Positions 45,346 through 54,500 of a DNA stretch of 64,000 bases are shown here, in pieces. The position numbers and the translations under genes are program-made. The stretch is from Prochlorococcus sp. AG-402-G10. GTDB taxonomy: Bacteria > Cyanobacteriota > Cyanobacteriia > PCC-6307 > Cyanobiaceae. Position 1 is the first letter of the stretch, and the number at the start of each line of letters is the position of its first letter. The notes beneath the pieces were generated by a model. That model was not told the DNA's origin. It worked only from the letters and a program-made list of their open reading frames with translations, and did not search any database. The stretch covers positions 1-64,000 of the forward strand of contig QCHT01000006.1 of NCBI GenBank assembly GCA_003279445.1, in the 5' to 3' direction.

Positions 45346-45954
45346 TTAAGTAATTATTGTATTAAGTCGAAGTGTTGGATTTCCTATTCCAGGAATGATA
45401 TCGCCTTCTTCTGTAAGGGTTGGGTCTACACAAGAAGCATATATTCGTAGGTCTGGAAAAGATTCTCCAATTTTTTTCAAACCTTCATTGCAAGCCAGGC
45501 TTGTTATCAATCTTATTCGTTTCGAATCAATATTTAGACCCTTAAGCTTATTGATTATTTGTACAACATTCTCACCAGAATCTATTTGATCAAAATAAAT
45601 AATTATCCCAGTATGTTCTTCGATAATTTTGGGAACTCCACCCAAGCATAATTTTGCATTAGGAAGTATCTCCCTAGCTCCTTGCCACATTTGTAATCCG
45701 CCTGGGAGATTAGGGATGACTAGTATTGGAATATCTGCCTTTATAAGGACTCCTTCAACAATTCCTCGCTCTGTTTGTATTTTCGTCTTTGAATTAGGTA
45801 TCCAATCTCTTAAAGTTTCATATGTTAGCCACTTTCCCAATTGCTCTAATGCTGTTGCATAGATAGGAGGAGGAGTTGTATCGATTCTAAGAATCGATAG
45901 CCAATGACCAATTAATGGATGCGGTGGAATTACAACATGTAGTGTCATCGCCAT
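45346..45954 (-). CDS. upp: Uracil phosphoribosyltransferase-like protein with degenerate PRPP loop
   Basis: 202 aa from the ATG at 45954 (MAMTLHVVIPPHPLIGHWLS); the frame opens at 45978. The N-terminus HPLIGHWLSILR and the C-terminal GIGNPTLRLNT follow the Upp layout, and picocyanobacterial relatives are usually annotated upp. The canonical PRPP-binding loop (DPMLATGGS in Upp) is here IIYFDQIDSGENVV, lacking most of the motif. Catalysis by the usual mechanism is doubtful; it may have a regulatory or new role. Divergent from the pentapeptide gene. Confidence 0.7.
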   Translation of the reverse strand: MAMTLHVVIPPHPLIGHWLSILRIDTTPPPIYATALEQLGKWLTYETLRDWIPNSKTKIQTERGIVEGVLIKADIPILVIPNLPGGLQMWQGAREILPNAKLCLGGVPKIIEEHTGIIIYFDQIDSGENVVQIINKLKGLNIDSKRIRLITSLACNEGLKKIGESFPDLRIYASCVDPTLTEEGDIIPGIGNPTLRLNTIIT

Positions 45955-46025
45955 AAGCCGTTTTCCTGTTCTTTGCAATAACGTGAATAAATAAATTACT
46001 AGCTTTTTGCTCTAATTAAAAATCT

Positions 46026-46538
46026 ATGGCTAATAGTCTTTCTCTTTTATCTCGTTTTAAGGCGTTTTTCGCAATATTTCTTCTTGTTGCGATTGTCTTT
46101 ATTACTGTTCCCGAGGCTGGGGCTAAAAGACCTCCAGAAATTAGGAACCAGGATGATTTAAACATTCGTAAGGATATGCATGGCGAAGACCTGAGTGGTT
46201 ATGAATTTGTTAAGTTTGATCTAAGAGGAATTGACTTTAGTAACTCAAATTTAACAGGTGCTGTTTTTAATAACAGTAAATTAAATGGGGCTGATCTCCA
46301 CGGAGCTAATCTCCAAGATGCTCTAGCTTATGCGACTGATTTTGAAGCTTCTGATTTGTCTGATGCAAACCTCTCTAATTCATTATTAATGGAAAGTAGT
46401 TTTGACAGTGCGTTAATTGACGGGACCGATTTTACTGATGCAGTATTGAGTCGTATTCAGCAAAAGCAACTTTGTTCTATGGCAAGTGGAACAAACCCTT
46501 CAACAGGAGTAGAAACTGCTTATAGTCTAGGTTGTTGA
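46026..46538 (+). CDS. Lumenal/periplasmic pentapeptide-repeat protein
   Basis: 170 aa. A signal peptide (FFAIFLLVAIVFITVPEAGA, then KRPPE) is followed by pentapeptide repeats of the A(D/N)LXX type: LRGIDFSNSNLTGAVFNNSK, LNGADLHGANLQDA, ASDLSDANLSNS. These fold as a right-handed quadrilateral beta-helix. Two Cys near the C-terminus (KQLCSM and SLGC) may form a disulfide. Related proteins lie in the thylakoid lumen; their function is unknown. Confidence 0.85.
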   Translation: MANSLSLLSRFKAFFAIFLLVAIVFITVPEAGAKRPPEIRNQDDLNIRKDMHGEDLSGYEFVKFDLRGIDFSNSNLTGAVFNNSKLNGADLHGANLQDALAYATDFEASDLSDANLSNSLLMESSFDSALIDGTDFTDAVLSRIQQKQLCSMASGTNPSTGVETAYSLGC

Positions 46539-46566
46539 CCAAATTGATTTAAAAAATAAGGATTTT

Positions 46567-47652
46567 ATGTTGAAACGTATTCCAGTCACTATTATTACTG
46601 GGTTTCTTGGATCAGGTAAAACAACGCTCCTTAGATATCTTCTGCAAAAGAGTAATCAAAGATTAGCTGTAATGGTCAATGAATTTGGAAGTGTTGGGCT
46701 GGATGGAGATTTGATTCGTAGTTGTGGTTTTTGTCCTGAGGATGAAGTTGAAGGAAGACTTGTTGAGTTGAATAATGGGTGTTTGTGCTGCACTGTTCAA
46801 GATGACTTTCTCCCAACAATTGAAAAGTTGCTTCTTTGGGCTGATCGTATAGATGGGATTGTTATAGAAACTAGTGGCCTTGCTTTACCCAAGCCATTAT
46901 TAAAAGCCATTGCATGGCCTCAAATACGGTCAAAGGTGTTTGTAAATGCTGTAGTTACTTTGGTGGATAGTCAGGCCCTAGTTCAAGGAAGCCCAGTTTT
47001 TGATCACCAAGCTCTTCAAAGGCAACGAGAAGAAGATGAGAGTCTTGATCATTTAACCCCTATAGAGGATCTCTTCTCAGACCAACTTTCTAGTGCTGAT
47101 ATGGTTTTGTTAAGCAGATCAGATCTTCTTGATTCAGACTCAATTGAATCATTAAAAAAAAATATTTCCAAAGAAGTAAGGCCGGGGAGCTCAGTTATTT
47201 CTATCTCTAATGGTGAAATAGACCCTTCATTAATTCTTGGATTTCGCAAAGACCATGATCATGAACATGACCATGACCATGACCATGACCATGACCATGA
47301 CCATGACCATGACCATGAACATGACCATGACCATGAACATGAACATGTGCGCATTTTTAGCAGCTCTATACGACTAGAACTAAATATTTCTCAATCAGAA
47401 TGCGAAAAGCTTTTGCTGGAAATTTCCAAAGACTTTCAAGTCTTGCGTATAAAGGGACGTATTTGGTTTTTAGAAAGAAACTTACCTCTACAAATTCAAA
47501 TGGTTGGACCAAGAATTTCTACTTGGTTTGAAGAGGCCCCAGATAGAGCTTGGAGCCCCAAAAATGGAAGCGGCCTAGATATTATTGTATTGAGCCTTGA
47601 TGAGTGTTCGGAAGATCGAATTAGGAAGTTGATAAGCGAAAGAATTTCTTAA
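46567..47652 (+). CDS. COG0523 (CobW/ZNG1-like) GTPase with a long His-rich loop
   Basis: 361 aa. Walker A is GFLGSGKTTLL, the metal motif is GCLCC at residues 71-75, and ETSGLALPKPLL and the CobW C-terminal domain are present. An Asp/Glu-His dipeptide run of 16 units occupies about residues 229-260. The family contains metal chaperone GTPases for zinc or cobalt; the His-rich loop suggests zinc binding or storage. No Zur-like palindrome is seen in the 28-base gap upstream. It may be cotranscribed with the pentapeptide gene. Confidence 0.92.
   Translation: MLKRIPVTIITGFLGSGKTTLLRYLLQKSNQRLAVMVNEFGSVGLDGDLIRSCGFCPEDEVEGRLVELNNGCLCCTVQDDFLPTIEKLLLWADRIDGIVIETSGLALPKPLLKAIAWPQIRSKVFVNAVVTLVDSQALVQGSPVFDHQALQRQREEDESLDHLTPIEDLFSDQLSSADMVLLSRSDLLDSDSIESLKKNISKEVRPGSSVISISNGEIDPSLILGFRKDHDHEHDHDHDHDHDHDHDHDHEHDHDHEHEHVRIFSSSIRLELNISQSECEKLLLEISKDFQVLRIKGRIWFLERNLPLQIQMVGPRISTWFEEAPDRAWSPKNGSGLDIIVLSLDECSEDRIRKLISERIS
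47251..47346 (+). repeat. Hexanucleotide repeat encoding (Asp/Glu-His)16
   Basis: Sixteen consecutive GAC/GAT/GAA-CAT units, with a central uninterrupted run of GACCAT. Near-identical codons suggest expansion by slippage rather than ancient conservation. Confidence 0.9.
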
Positions 47653-47807
47653 CAACTTTAATGGAAACTAATATAACTTTTCAGTTGTTTAATCTTTTAG
47701 AATCTGCGATTATTTAAATTGACTGAAGGAAAGCCTTCATTCTCTGATGTTTTTCTTATCTTTTTAATATAGTGAGTTTTTCTTTGACAAAAAAAGAAAA
47801 GAAAGTA

Positions 47808-47942
47808 ATGTCTTCAAGATCAGTTGAGCATATATCATGTCAACAATGTGGAGGTAACGGATACATGAAAAGTGCTCCAAATTGCTATCATACTTGTCTA
47901 GAATGCCTTGGAAGGGGCTTAATACCTCACTTTTCTAAGTGA
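47808..47942 (+). CDS. DnaJ-type zinc-finger peptide, 44 aa
   Basis: ATG at 47808 and TGA at 47940. The motif CQQCGGNGYM is followed by CLECLGRGLI: two CXXCXGXG units of the DnaJ central zinc finger, with no J domain. Upstream in-frame GTG (47772) and TTG (47784) could add up to 12 residues. Such single fingers occur in small cyanobacterial proteins with chaperone or thiol-reductase-like roles (family knowledge). It lies between the zinc-linked GTPase and purS. Confidence 0.65.
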   Translation: MSSRSVEHISCQQCGGNGYMKSAPNCYHTCLECLGRGLIPHFSK

Positions 47943-48046
47943 ATTATCTAGAAATATTGATAAATTCTCTTTTAGGACTAACCTTTATTTTAACTCTCAG
48001 AAATGTTTTAACTGGAGTTTTTGTTTAACTTTTTTCTAATTACAAA

Positions 48047-48319
48047 GTGCCCAATTTTCATGCAAAGGTTCAGGTTAGTCTTAGGACCTCAGTATTAGAT
48101 CCAGCTGGTGAAGCAACAAAATCAGCGGCTGCCAAGCTTGGAATTAAAGGTCTTACTAAATTAAGAATCGGCAAGGCAATAGATATTGAGATTGAAGCTT
48201 CTGATATACAAGAAGCAACCGCCCAGCTCGAATTACTAAGCGACAGGTTATTGGCCAATCCCGTAATAGAGGATTGGAATTTAGAGCTTTCCCCAGCTAA
48301 CTCTTTGTCTATCACTTAA
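48047..48319 (+). CDS. purS: Phosphoribosylformylglycinamidine synthase subunit PurS
   Basis: 90 aa from a GTG start. The family pattern is VSLRTSVLDPAGEATKSAAA, KLRIGKAIDIEI and RLLANPVIEDWNLEL. PurS links PurQ and PurL in the FGAM synthetase complex of purine synthesis. It is followed by purQ 12 bases on. PurL is not in the window. Confidence 0.95.
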   Translation: MPNFHAKVQVSLRTSVLDPAGEATKSAAAKLGIKGLTKLRIGKAIDIEIEASDIQEATAQLELLSDRLLANPVIEDWNLELSPANSLSIT

Positions 48320-48331
48320 CTTATTTTCTTA

Positions 48332-48988
48332 ATGACTATCGGTATTGTTGTTTTTCCTGGATCAAACTGTGATCGTGATGTTTATTGGGCTACGAAAGGA
48401 TGTCTCGGCTTGTCTTCGCGATTCCTTTGGCATGAATCAACTGATTTAGATGGCCTTGATGCAATAGTTCTTCCTGGGGGGTTTAGCTACGGAGATTATC
48501 TCAGATGTGGAGCAATAGCTCGTTTTGCGCCTGTTCTTTCTTCTCTTATTGAATTTGTTAAAAATGGCGGGAAGGTGCTTGGAATATGTAACGGTTTTCA
48601 GATACTTACTGAGCTTGGTTTGTTACCAGGAGCACTAACACGCAATAAGAACCTTCATTTTATTTGTGACACAGTTCCTTTGTTGGTTTCTAGCAAAAGA
48701 ACAAAATGGTTCGAAAGTTTTAAATTTGGAGAAGAACTTTATTTACCAATTGCTCATGGCGAAGGCCGTTATCAATGTAGCGTTGAAGTCCTCAACAAGT
48801 TAGAAGAGGAAGATTCAATAGCTCTTAGATATGCAAACAATCCAAATGGTTCTATTAATGATATTGCTGGAATCACTAATAAAGAAGGGAATGTTCTTGG
48901 AATGATGCCACACCCTGAGCGCGCATGTGATAAAGAATTAGGTGGTATAGATGGTAGAAATATTCTTCAAGCTTTATTGGCTAAATAA
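48332..48988 (+). CDS. purQ: FGAM synthase glutaminase subunit PurQ
   Basis: 218 aa class I glutamine amidotransferase. The nucleophile Cys is in [13 protein letters not shown], oxyanion residues in [15 protein letters not shown], and the His-Glu of the triad in MMPHPERAC. It supplies ammonia to PurL. It ends directly at a bidirectional terminator shared with fba. Confidence 0.97.
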   Translation: MTIGIVVFPGSNCDRDVYWATKGCLGLSSRFLWHESTDLDGLDAIVLPGGFSYGDYLRCGAIARFAPVLSSLIEFVKNGGKVLGICNGFQILTELGLLPGALTRNKNLHFICDTVPLLVSSKRTKWFESFKFGEELYLPIAHGEGRYQCSVEVLNKLEEEDSIALRYANNPNGSINDIAGITNKEGNVLGMMPHPERACDKELGGIDGRNILQALLAK

Positions 48989-49040
48989 ATATATCCATAA
49001 CAAAAGGGCCTCGTAGAGGCCCTTTTGTTATGGATATATT
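48988..49040. terminator. Perfect 25-bp bidirectional terminator between purQ and fba
   Basis: Arms at 48988-49012 and 49016-49040 are exact complements with a 3-base loop (GTA). The GC-rich core GGGCCTC/GAGGCCC is flanked by AAAA/TTTT, giving T-tracts in both directions. The left arm begins in the last base of the purQ stop codon and the right arm ends in the fba stop codon. Confidence 0.9.
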
Positions 49041-50112
49041 ATGCAGTAACTGCAGTTTTAGGGTCTAGGTTTCCTTTTGCATAAAGACCAGCATAGTAAT
49101 TTATACTTTCTTGTTTGATTTTACTTGCCTGGCCAGCGCACCAGAATTGTTGATATCTATCTAGGCAAACTTGCTTCATATATTTGCGGGCTGGCTTGTT
49201 GAAATGTCTTGGGTCGAAATTAGTTGGATCAGCAACTGCTGCTTCTCTAACTGCAGCAGTGAAAGCAAGACGGTTGTCAGTATCTATGTTTACTTTTCTT
49301 ACCCCGTTACGTATCCCCTCCTGTATCTCCTCGACAGGTACACCATAGGTTTCGGGGATAGCTCCTCCAAACTTGTTTATCATATCGAGCCATTCCTGTG
49401 GCACTGAGCTTGATCCGTGCATAACAAGATGAGTGTTTGGGATTGCTTTATGTATTTCTGCAATTCTGCTAATTGCTAATACTTCTCCAGTTGGCTTTCT
49501 TGTGAATTTATAGGCACCGTGGCTTGTACCTATTGCTATAGCAAGAGCATCAACTTTTGTTTTCTTTACAAAATCAGCCGCTTCAGCCGGGTCTGTAAGC
49601 AACATATCTTTAGATAATTCACCTTCAAAGCCATGTCCATCTTCTGCTTCACCTTTCCCAGTTTCTAAAGACCCAAGACAGCCAAGTTCTCCTTCTACGC
49701 TTACTCCTACGGAATGTGCAAAGTCAACAACAGTTTTTGTTACATCAACATTGTATTCATAACTTGAAGGTGTTTTGGCATCTGCTTCTAATGAGCCATC
49801 CATCATTACTGATGTGAATCCATTAATAGCGGCGGAATAGCAAGTGGAAGGATCATTTCCATGATCCTGATGCATTACTACTGGTATGTTTGGATATGTT
49901 TCTGTAGCCGCAATGATTAAGTGGCGCAGAAAAATTTCTCCTGCATAAGAACGCGCTCCTCTAGAGGCCTGAAGAATTACAGGACTATCTGTTTCTGAGG
50001 CAGCTTCCATTATTGCCTGTACTTGCTCAAGGTTATTTACGTTGAAGGCTGGTATGCCATAGCCATTTTCGGCAGCATGGTCAAGTAGGAGTCTTAGAGG
50101 AACAAGGGCCAT
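49039..50112 (-). CDS. fba: Class II fructose-1,6-bisphosphate aldolase
   Basis: 357 aa. Zinc-dependent aldolase: [33 protein letters not shown] (zinc His), [10 protein letters not shown] and [10 protein letters not shown] (zinc His), and [17 protein letters not shown]. It condenses DHAP with glyceraldehyde-3-phosphate, or with erythrose-4-phosphate to give sedoheptulose bisphosphate, in the Calvin cycle and glycolysis. It has a structured leader (50113-50216) and a strong terminator. The class I gene next to it is a pseudogene, so in this window it is the only intact aldolase. Confidence 0.97.
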   Translation of the reverse strand: MALVPLRLLLDHAAENGYGIPAFNVNNLEQVQAIMEAASETDSPVILQASRGARSYAGEIFLRHLIIAATETYPNIPVVMHQDHGNDPSTCYSAAINGFTSVMMDGSLEADAKTPSSYEYNVDVTKTVVDFAHSVGVSVEGELGCLGSLETGKGEAEDGHGFEGELSKDMLLTDPAEAADFVKKTKVDALAIAIGTSHGAYKFTRKPTGEVLAISRIAEIHKAIPNTHLVMHGSSSVPQEWLDMINKFGGAIPETYGVPVEEIQEGIRNGVRKVNIDTDNRLAFTAAVREAAVADPTNFDPRHFNKPARKYMKQVCLDRYQQFWCAGQASKIKQESINYYAGLYAKGNLDPKTAVTA

Positions 50113-50216
50113 TGGATTCTCAGAAAAGTCATTGGGGCCAAAGCGTGAATAATATCGCTAGGCCAAAGGAACAGGACTTTAGAAGATAAAGGTATGAAAT
50201 GTCACGCTTTTCTGAG
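50113..50216 (-). promoter_or_regulatory. Structured 5' leader of fba with alternative pairings
   Basis: In the transcript (minus strand), one 5' segment (50216-50202 region) can pair with two different 3' segments: CTCAGAAAAG/CTTTTCTGAG (50207-50216 with 50119-50128; 10 bp) or AAAGCGTGA/TCACGCTTT (50202-50210 with 50140-50148; 9 bp). The first covers bases 7-16 before the start codon. GGCCAAAG is also directly repeated (50136 and 50161). No known riboswitch class is recognised. Confidence 0.5.
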
Positions 50217-50267
50217 ACAAAAATGGGTTTTTAGAGTAAAAGTTATTTTTTCACTAGATCAAAAAAT

Positions 50268-51330
50268 TCAATATTTATATCCTGAAACGAAGAATGCTTC
50301 GTCTGATGATGGTTAAGATCCAGCTAAAGAACAACCTTTAGAAGCCTCTGATTTCGCTTGAGCTCTTGCTAGCAAAGCTTTTTGAGCTGCATGAACATCT
50401 CCCTCTTCCCAGGCTTTGATACAAGAGTACTGCAGGCTCTTCCATAAGAGAATCCAATATTCCAATTAGCTTTCCTTATGATTTTATTCATTAAGTTTAA
50501 ATAAACTGAAGCTGCTTCTTCACTTAGACCACCAGAAAGAAAAACAATGCCTGGTACAGCTGCGTGCACTGATCTCTCCATTGTCCTGATTGTTAGTTCC
50601 GCAATTACGACAGGATCTGTTTTTTTGTTGCATTCAGCCCCTTGAACAGTCATTTAAGCTTTAAGCAGAGTCCCTACTAGATACACATCATTTTGTTCGT
50701 GTGCAATGTATACCTCCTTAGTACTTCTTCTTGGACTTTGGCAGTTTTATGTATTTCATGTGAACCGTCCATTAATAGTTCTGGCTCAATTATTGGTACC
50801 AATCCAGATTCTTGAACTGATCTTGCTTATCATGCCAACCCCCAAGCATTTCTTTAATGGATAATTTTGAAGGACGACCATCTAATGTTATTTGAAGAAC
50901 TGCTCTCCATTTTGCGAACTTTGCACCTTGAGCGTAATAACCAGCAACTCTCTCTACAAGTCCATCCAATCCCGAACAGAAGGTCTCAACGTTGTGCCCC
51001 AAAGCTAATGATCTGAGACCTTTGTTAACTTTATGCCTGGAATAATGGCTAATTTCTGAAGTTTTTGACCATAGAGTCTCCATCTGTATAGTCCTGAAAG
51101 AGAGTCTCTTTGAATAAAATTGCACCACTTATAAATTCCTCAAGGCCTTCTGTCGTAAAGAGCAAATCTCTATATATTTTTCTATTCTCTTCAGTATTTA
51201 CAATATTGATAGAAGCAAGCCTTTTTCCGATTGCCTTGGTTGATTTGTCTACGGCTAATATTTCTTTACCGGATTTTGCTAACGCAGTTGCAGTTTCTTT
51301 TAATTGCTGTTTGTAATAATTAAGTGTCAT
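50268..51330 (-). pseudogene. Degraded class I fructose-bisphosphate aldolase
   Basis: Fragments of a class I aldolase occur in order across frames: MTLNYYKQQLKETATALAKS and ILAVDKSTKAIGKRLASI (51330-51049); VETFCSGLDGLVERVAGYYA and FAKWRAVLQI (51128-50790); [19 protein letters not shown] then a TAA stop just after the Lys of the family GTLLKPSMTV motif; MTVQGAECN and GIVFLSGGLSEEAASVYLNL (50653-50369); LLARAQAKSEASKG then a TAA; and PSSDEAFFVSGYKY ending at 50268. At least four frameshifts and two internal stops are visible. The conserved text shows decay is recent. It lies upstream of fba on the same strand. Confidence 0.92.
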
Positions 51331-51461
51331 GGAATAACTAAGTCAAAATTAAATAGATTTTTTCAGATCATGGTTAGGAAAGTTTTATTTAGTATTCATT
51401 TAGAGGTATAGAAAATCTCTGGGATAAGTTCAAATATATTTCTCTATTTCTATTAAAATAT

Positions 51462-52577
51462 TTACATTTTTATTCCCATGCTGGAATGGTCCGAATCTAT
51501 TAATTTCTCACATACTTTCTGGCTAGATAAGCCTTCGCTAAGTCCTGGAATAACAGGGGAACCACTATTGATACTTTTTGCCCACCAGGTATGAATTCTA
51601 TTAACAGGAGCTATCCTTCCATCTTCCCATGTCTTCGTTAAGTTTAAATCATCGTCTGGTTTGATTGAATAGAGTTTCTTCCCTTTCTCTGCGAACCAAA
51701 GACCAAAACCATGTACATAATCTTTTTGATTATCGCTTCCAAGTATTAAAGTACCTTTGTCTCCATATACTTCAATCCAACAACCTCTGCCATGCCTTGA
51801 TATAGATGAAAGTGTTACTTGAGCGGGGACAATTGAGTGAGAGTTCATGTCAGATAAGTTTAATTGTGCTAAGCAAACATCTTCACTAGTAACTTTCTTA
51901 AACGTTTTATCTGTAGGACAAAATCTTTCTTTTATAGAAGTTGAAGTGCTTCCCTTAACTTCAATGGTTGGACCAAAAAACCAATGTAATAAATCAAAAG
52001 CATGTGTTCCAAGCGCACCAATTACTCCACCGCCTTTCTCTTTTTGAGAATACCAATTCCATATCCTATTTTCATCGGCTCTGCTACTCATAATCCAATC
52101 TAGTTTTATTAGCCAGGGTGTTCCTATTAAGTTCTCCTCAATAATTCTTTTAGCTTTCATAAAAAGAGGCACAGCTCTATATTCAAAATCAACAGCTACC
52201 GAAAGTCTTTTTTTTATAGATATACGTTGTAGTTCCAAAATATCATCGCTGTTTAAAGCAATTGGCTTCTCTAACAAAATATGTTTTCCTGCATCTAAAG
52301 CTTCAATTGCAAGTCTAAATCTATGCTCTGGAGGCGTTGCAATTATAACTGCATCTATATTTGGATCATTCGTTAGAGTGGACCACTCTCCATATCCTGA
52401 TAGAGAATTGTTGTCTTGAAGAACTTTGTTTAATCGTTCTTTCCTTGGATGCCATATCCCAACAGGAGTTAAGAATTCACTATTGTATAAAGCAGGCAAA
52501 TGTACTTTTTCCCCAAAACCTAAACCTGCTAACCCAACACGGATTCTTGAATTTGTGCTTAGAGATGAAACTGTCAT
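51462..52577 (-). CDS. Gfo/Idh/MocA family oxidoreductase
   Basis: 371 aa. Rossmann motif GLAGLGFGEKVHLPAL near residue 15 (GXGXXG-like), AVIIATPPEHRF, and the family signature HILLEKPIALN with the catalytic Lys near residue 100. The C-terminal half is the alpha/beta substrate domain (GVIGALGTHAFDLLHWFFGP). The substrate is probably a sugar or inositol-like compound; no partner gene defines it. The start ATG is at 52577. Confidence 0.9.
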   Translation of the reverse strand: MTVSSLSTNSRIRVGLAGLGFGEKVHLPALYNSEFLTPVGIWHPRKERLNKVLQDNNSLSGYGEWSTLTNDPNIDAVIIATPPEHRFRLAIEALDAGKHILLEKPIALNSDDILELQRISIKKRLSVAVDFEYRAVPLFMKAKRIIEENLIGTPWLIKLDWIMSSRADENRIWNWYSQKEKGGGVIGALGTHAFDLLHWFFGPTIEVKGSTSTSIKERFCPTDKTFKKVTSEDVCLAQLNLSDMNSHSIVPAQVTLSSISRHGRGCWIEVYGDKGTLILGSDNQKDYVHGFGLWFAEKGKKLYSIKPDDDLNLTKTWEDGRIAPVNRIHTWWAKSINSGSPVIPGLSEGLSSQKVCEKLIDSDHSSMGIKM

Positions 52578-52727
52578 TCTATTTTTTTACCTTTGCAAGT
52601 ATACTATTCTAATTGTCTCCTTAGTGAGTAAATATCCATTGTAACTTTGACATTTAGCTGTTGACTGTGGCAACCTATGTATTGATATTTATTTGAATAG
52701 ATTGTTTTTATAATCACTATGCATACT

Positions 52728-52886
52728 TTAAGCGAAATCATTTTTACTTTCAGCATCACTTGATGCAGCTTTTATATAAATATTATTTACTGTAACTTTA
52801 TTAGAGTCTACTGGCATTAAACTATTTCTATCAACAAATTGCCGCCCATTTTCTCTAGATAGACTATTTCCCTTTCTGATAACCAT
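52728..52886 (-). CDS. Possible small protein of 52 aa overlapping the accD 3' end
   Basis: ATG at 52886 in a different frame from accD, overlapping its last 23 bases, and TAA at 52728. The protein begins [20 protein letters not shown] and is polar throughout ([20 protein letters not shown]). No ribosome binding site is convincing and no family is known. It may be chance in a 286-base gap. Confidence 0.25.
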   Translation of the reverse strand: MVIRKGNSLSRENGRQFVDRNSLMPVDSNKVTVNNIYIKAASSDAESKNDFA

Positions 52887-53733
52887 GTAATGTTAATAAT
52901 GTTCCAAGTGTTTTCCTTAATTGAGTTCGAGGAATAATTTTGTCAACAAAACCATGTTCTAATAGATATTCAGCAGTTTGAAAATTCTCAGGAAGTTTCT
53001 CTCGCAAGGTTTGTTCAATTACTCTTCTTCCTGCAAAACCTATTAGAGCTTTAGGCTCTGCAAGGATTAGGTCTCCCAGCATTGCAAAGCTTGCGGTTAC
53101 TCCACCTGTTGTTGGATGAGTAAGTAGTGGCATATATAAATGATTAGCTTCTCTATGTCGTTCTAACGCCCCGGAAATTTTAGCCATTTGCATGAGACTC
53201 AACATCCCTTCTTGCATGCGAGCTCCACCAGAAGCGCAAATAATTAATAAAGGAAGTTTCTCGGAAGTTGCTTTCTCTACAAGTCTTGTTATTTTTTCAC
53301 CAACAACAGACCCCATTGATCCACCCATAAACCTAAAATCCATGACAGCTAGAGCCAATGAAATATCTTCTACTTGGCAAAGTCCTGTCATGACGCCATC
53401 CTTCATTCCTGTGCTTGCTTGACTTTCCCTAAGTCTGTCTGCATATGCACGTCTATCTTTAAAGCCTAGTGGATCTAACGGGGATAAGTTTTTGTTCAAA
53501 GGTTTGAAACTACCTTCATCAACTAATAGTTTGATCCTTTCTTCGCAGTTAATTCTATTGTGATGTCCACAGTTATTGCAAACATTGGCATTGGTGAGTA
53601 GATCTTTTCTATAGACAACTTGGCCACATTCTGGGCACTTGCCCCACAAGCCATCACTTTCGTCTGTTTCTTGGATAACCTTTCCAACAAACTGATCTTT
53701 TCTTCTTGCTGCAAACCAATCAAAAAGAGACAC
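52864..53733 (-). CDS. accD: Acetyl-CoA carboxylase carboxyltransferase beta subunit
   Basis: 289 aa. The N-terminal zinc ribbon ([20 protein letters not shown] then NNCG) is followed by the crotonase-like core: [40 protein letters not shown] and [15 protein letters not shown]. With AccA it transfers CO2 from biotin to acetyl-CoA, giving malonyl-CoA for fatty acids. Full length for the family. Confidence 0.97.
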   Translation of the reverse strand: MSLFDWFAARRKDQFVGKVIQETDESDGLWGKCPECGQVVYRKDLLTNANVCNNCGHHNRINCEERIKLLVDEGSFKPLNKNLSPLDPLGFKDRRAYADRLRESQASTGMKDGVMTGLCQVEDISLALAVMDFRFMGGSMGSVVGEKITRLVEKATSEKLPLLIICASGGARMQEGMLSLMQMAKISGALERHREANHLYMPLLTHPTTGGVTASFAMLGDLILAEPKALIGFAGRRVIEQTLREKLPENFQTAEYLLEHGFVDKIIPRTQLRKTLGTLLTLHGYQKGK

Positions 53734-53765
53734 AGGATAAAAGTGATCTGAATCTATTAATTAAA

Positions 53766-54371
53766 CTATCTTACAAAGAATTCTACAATCCCCCAATCTT
53801 TGTCCAAAATCCAGACACTTTGCATAGATATACATATGAAAGGTGCAAATGGAAAAGTTTGCCATGGTTTAAGTCTGTTGAATATTCGCCCTATAAAGCT
53901 AAATAATGCAGCTGCTGTAAAAGCCATTGTTATGGCTGCATAGTTACCACTTGTGCCAAGCAATGCCCCTCCTAAAGCAAATAACTTCACGTCTCCATTT
54001 CCAAGCAAGGTTCGTTGAGTGATCTTTTTCCCTATAAAACATAAGAAGCTCATAAGCGTAAATACAGTAATTGTGGCTATAAGATGATTCGTAATTTGTT
54101 CATAACTAATATTAAATGGATTAATAATCAGAAATATAAAAAGGATTACTGAGCTGAGTTTAAGTGTAAAGTTACTAACTTCCATCTTGTCTATATCATT
54201 TATAGATATACTTGCTAAGATAATTGTTATTATTAAATTTATTATATAGGCATTAAATGTATAACTTGAAGCAGACTCCCCTAGAACAGGATATATATAT
54301 ATTAGTGAATGTATTGCTATTGCTATTCGTTTTAATATTGCCTTGTTAGCGGGTTTAATTTGCTTTTCCAT
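53766..54371 (-). CDS. A24-family prepilin peptidase, lacking the N-terminal methylase domain
   Basis: 201 aa, about six membrane helices. The two catalytic Asp are visible: SINDIDKMEVSNF and the GXGD motif GNGDVKLFALGGALLG. The N-terminal N-methyltransferase half of PilD-type enzymes, with its zinc Cys, is missing, so this is a short peptidase like archaeal or TadV types. It would cleave type IV pilin-like leaders; pilus genes are not in the window. The gene is more AT-rich than accD. Confidence 0.78.
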   Translation of the reverse strand: MEKQIKPANKAILKRIAIAIHSLIYIYPVLGESASSYTFNAYIINLIITIILASISINDIDKMEVSNFTLKLSSVILFIFLIINPFNISYEQITNHLIATITVFTLMSFLCFIGKKITQRTLLGNGDVKLFALGGALLGTSGNYAAITMAFTAAALFSFIGRIFNRLKPWQTFPFAPFICISMQSVWILDKDWGIVEFFVR

Positions 54372-54500
54372 ATGAAGATTTTATAAAAATATCAAAAGAT
54401 TCAAATTATCAATTCAAGCATTCTTGGAATTGACTTTAAACATTATGAATTCAATGTTTATATTTTCTAAGTATTATTTTTCTAAGTTTTAAATGATTTA

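Noticed and set aside
47724-47739. Six-bp hairpin TGAAGG/CCTTCA after the COG0523 gene
   Set aside because: No T-tract follows; too weak to call a terminator.
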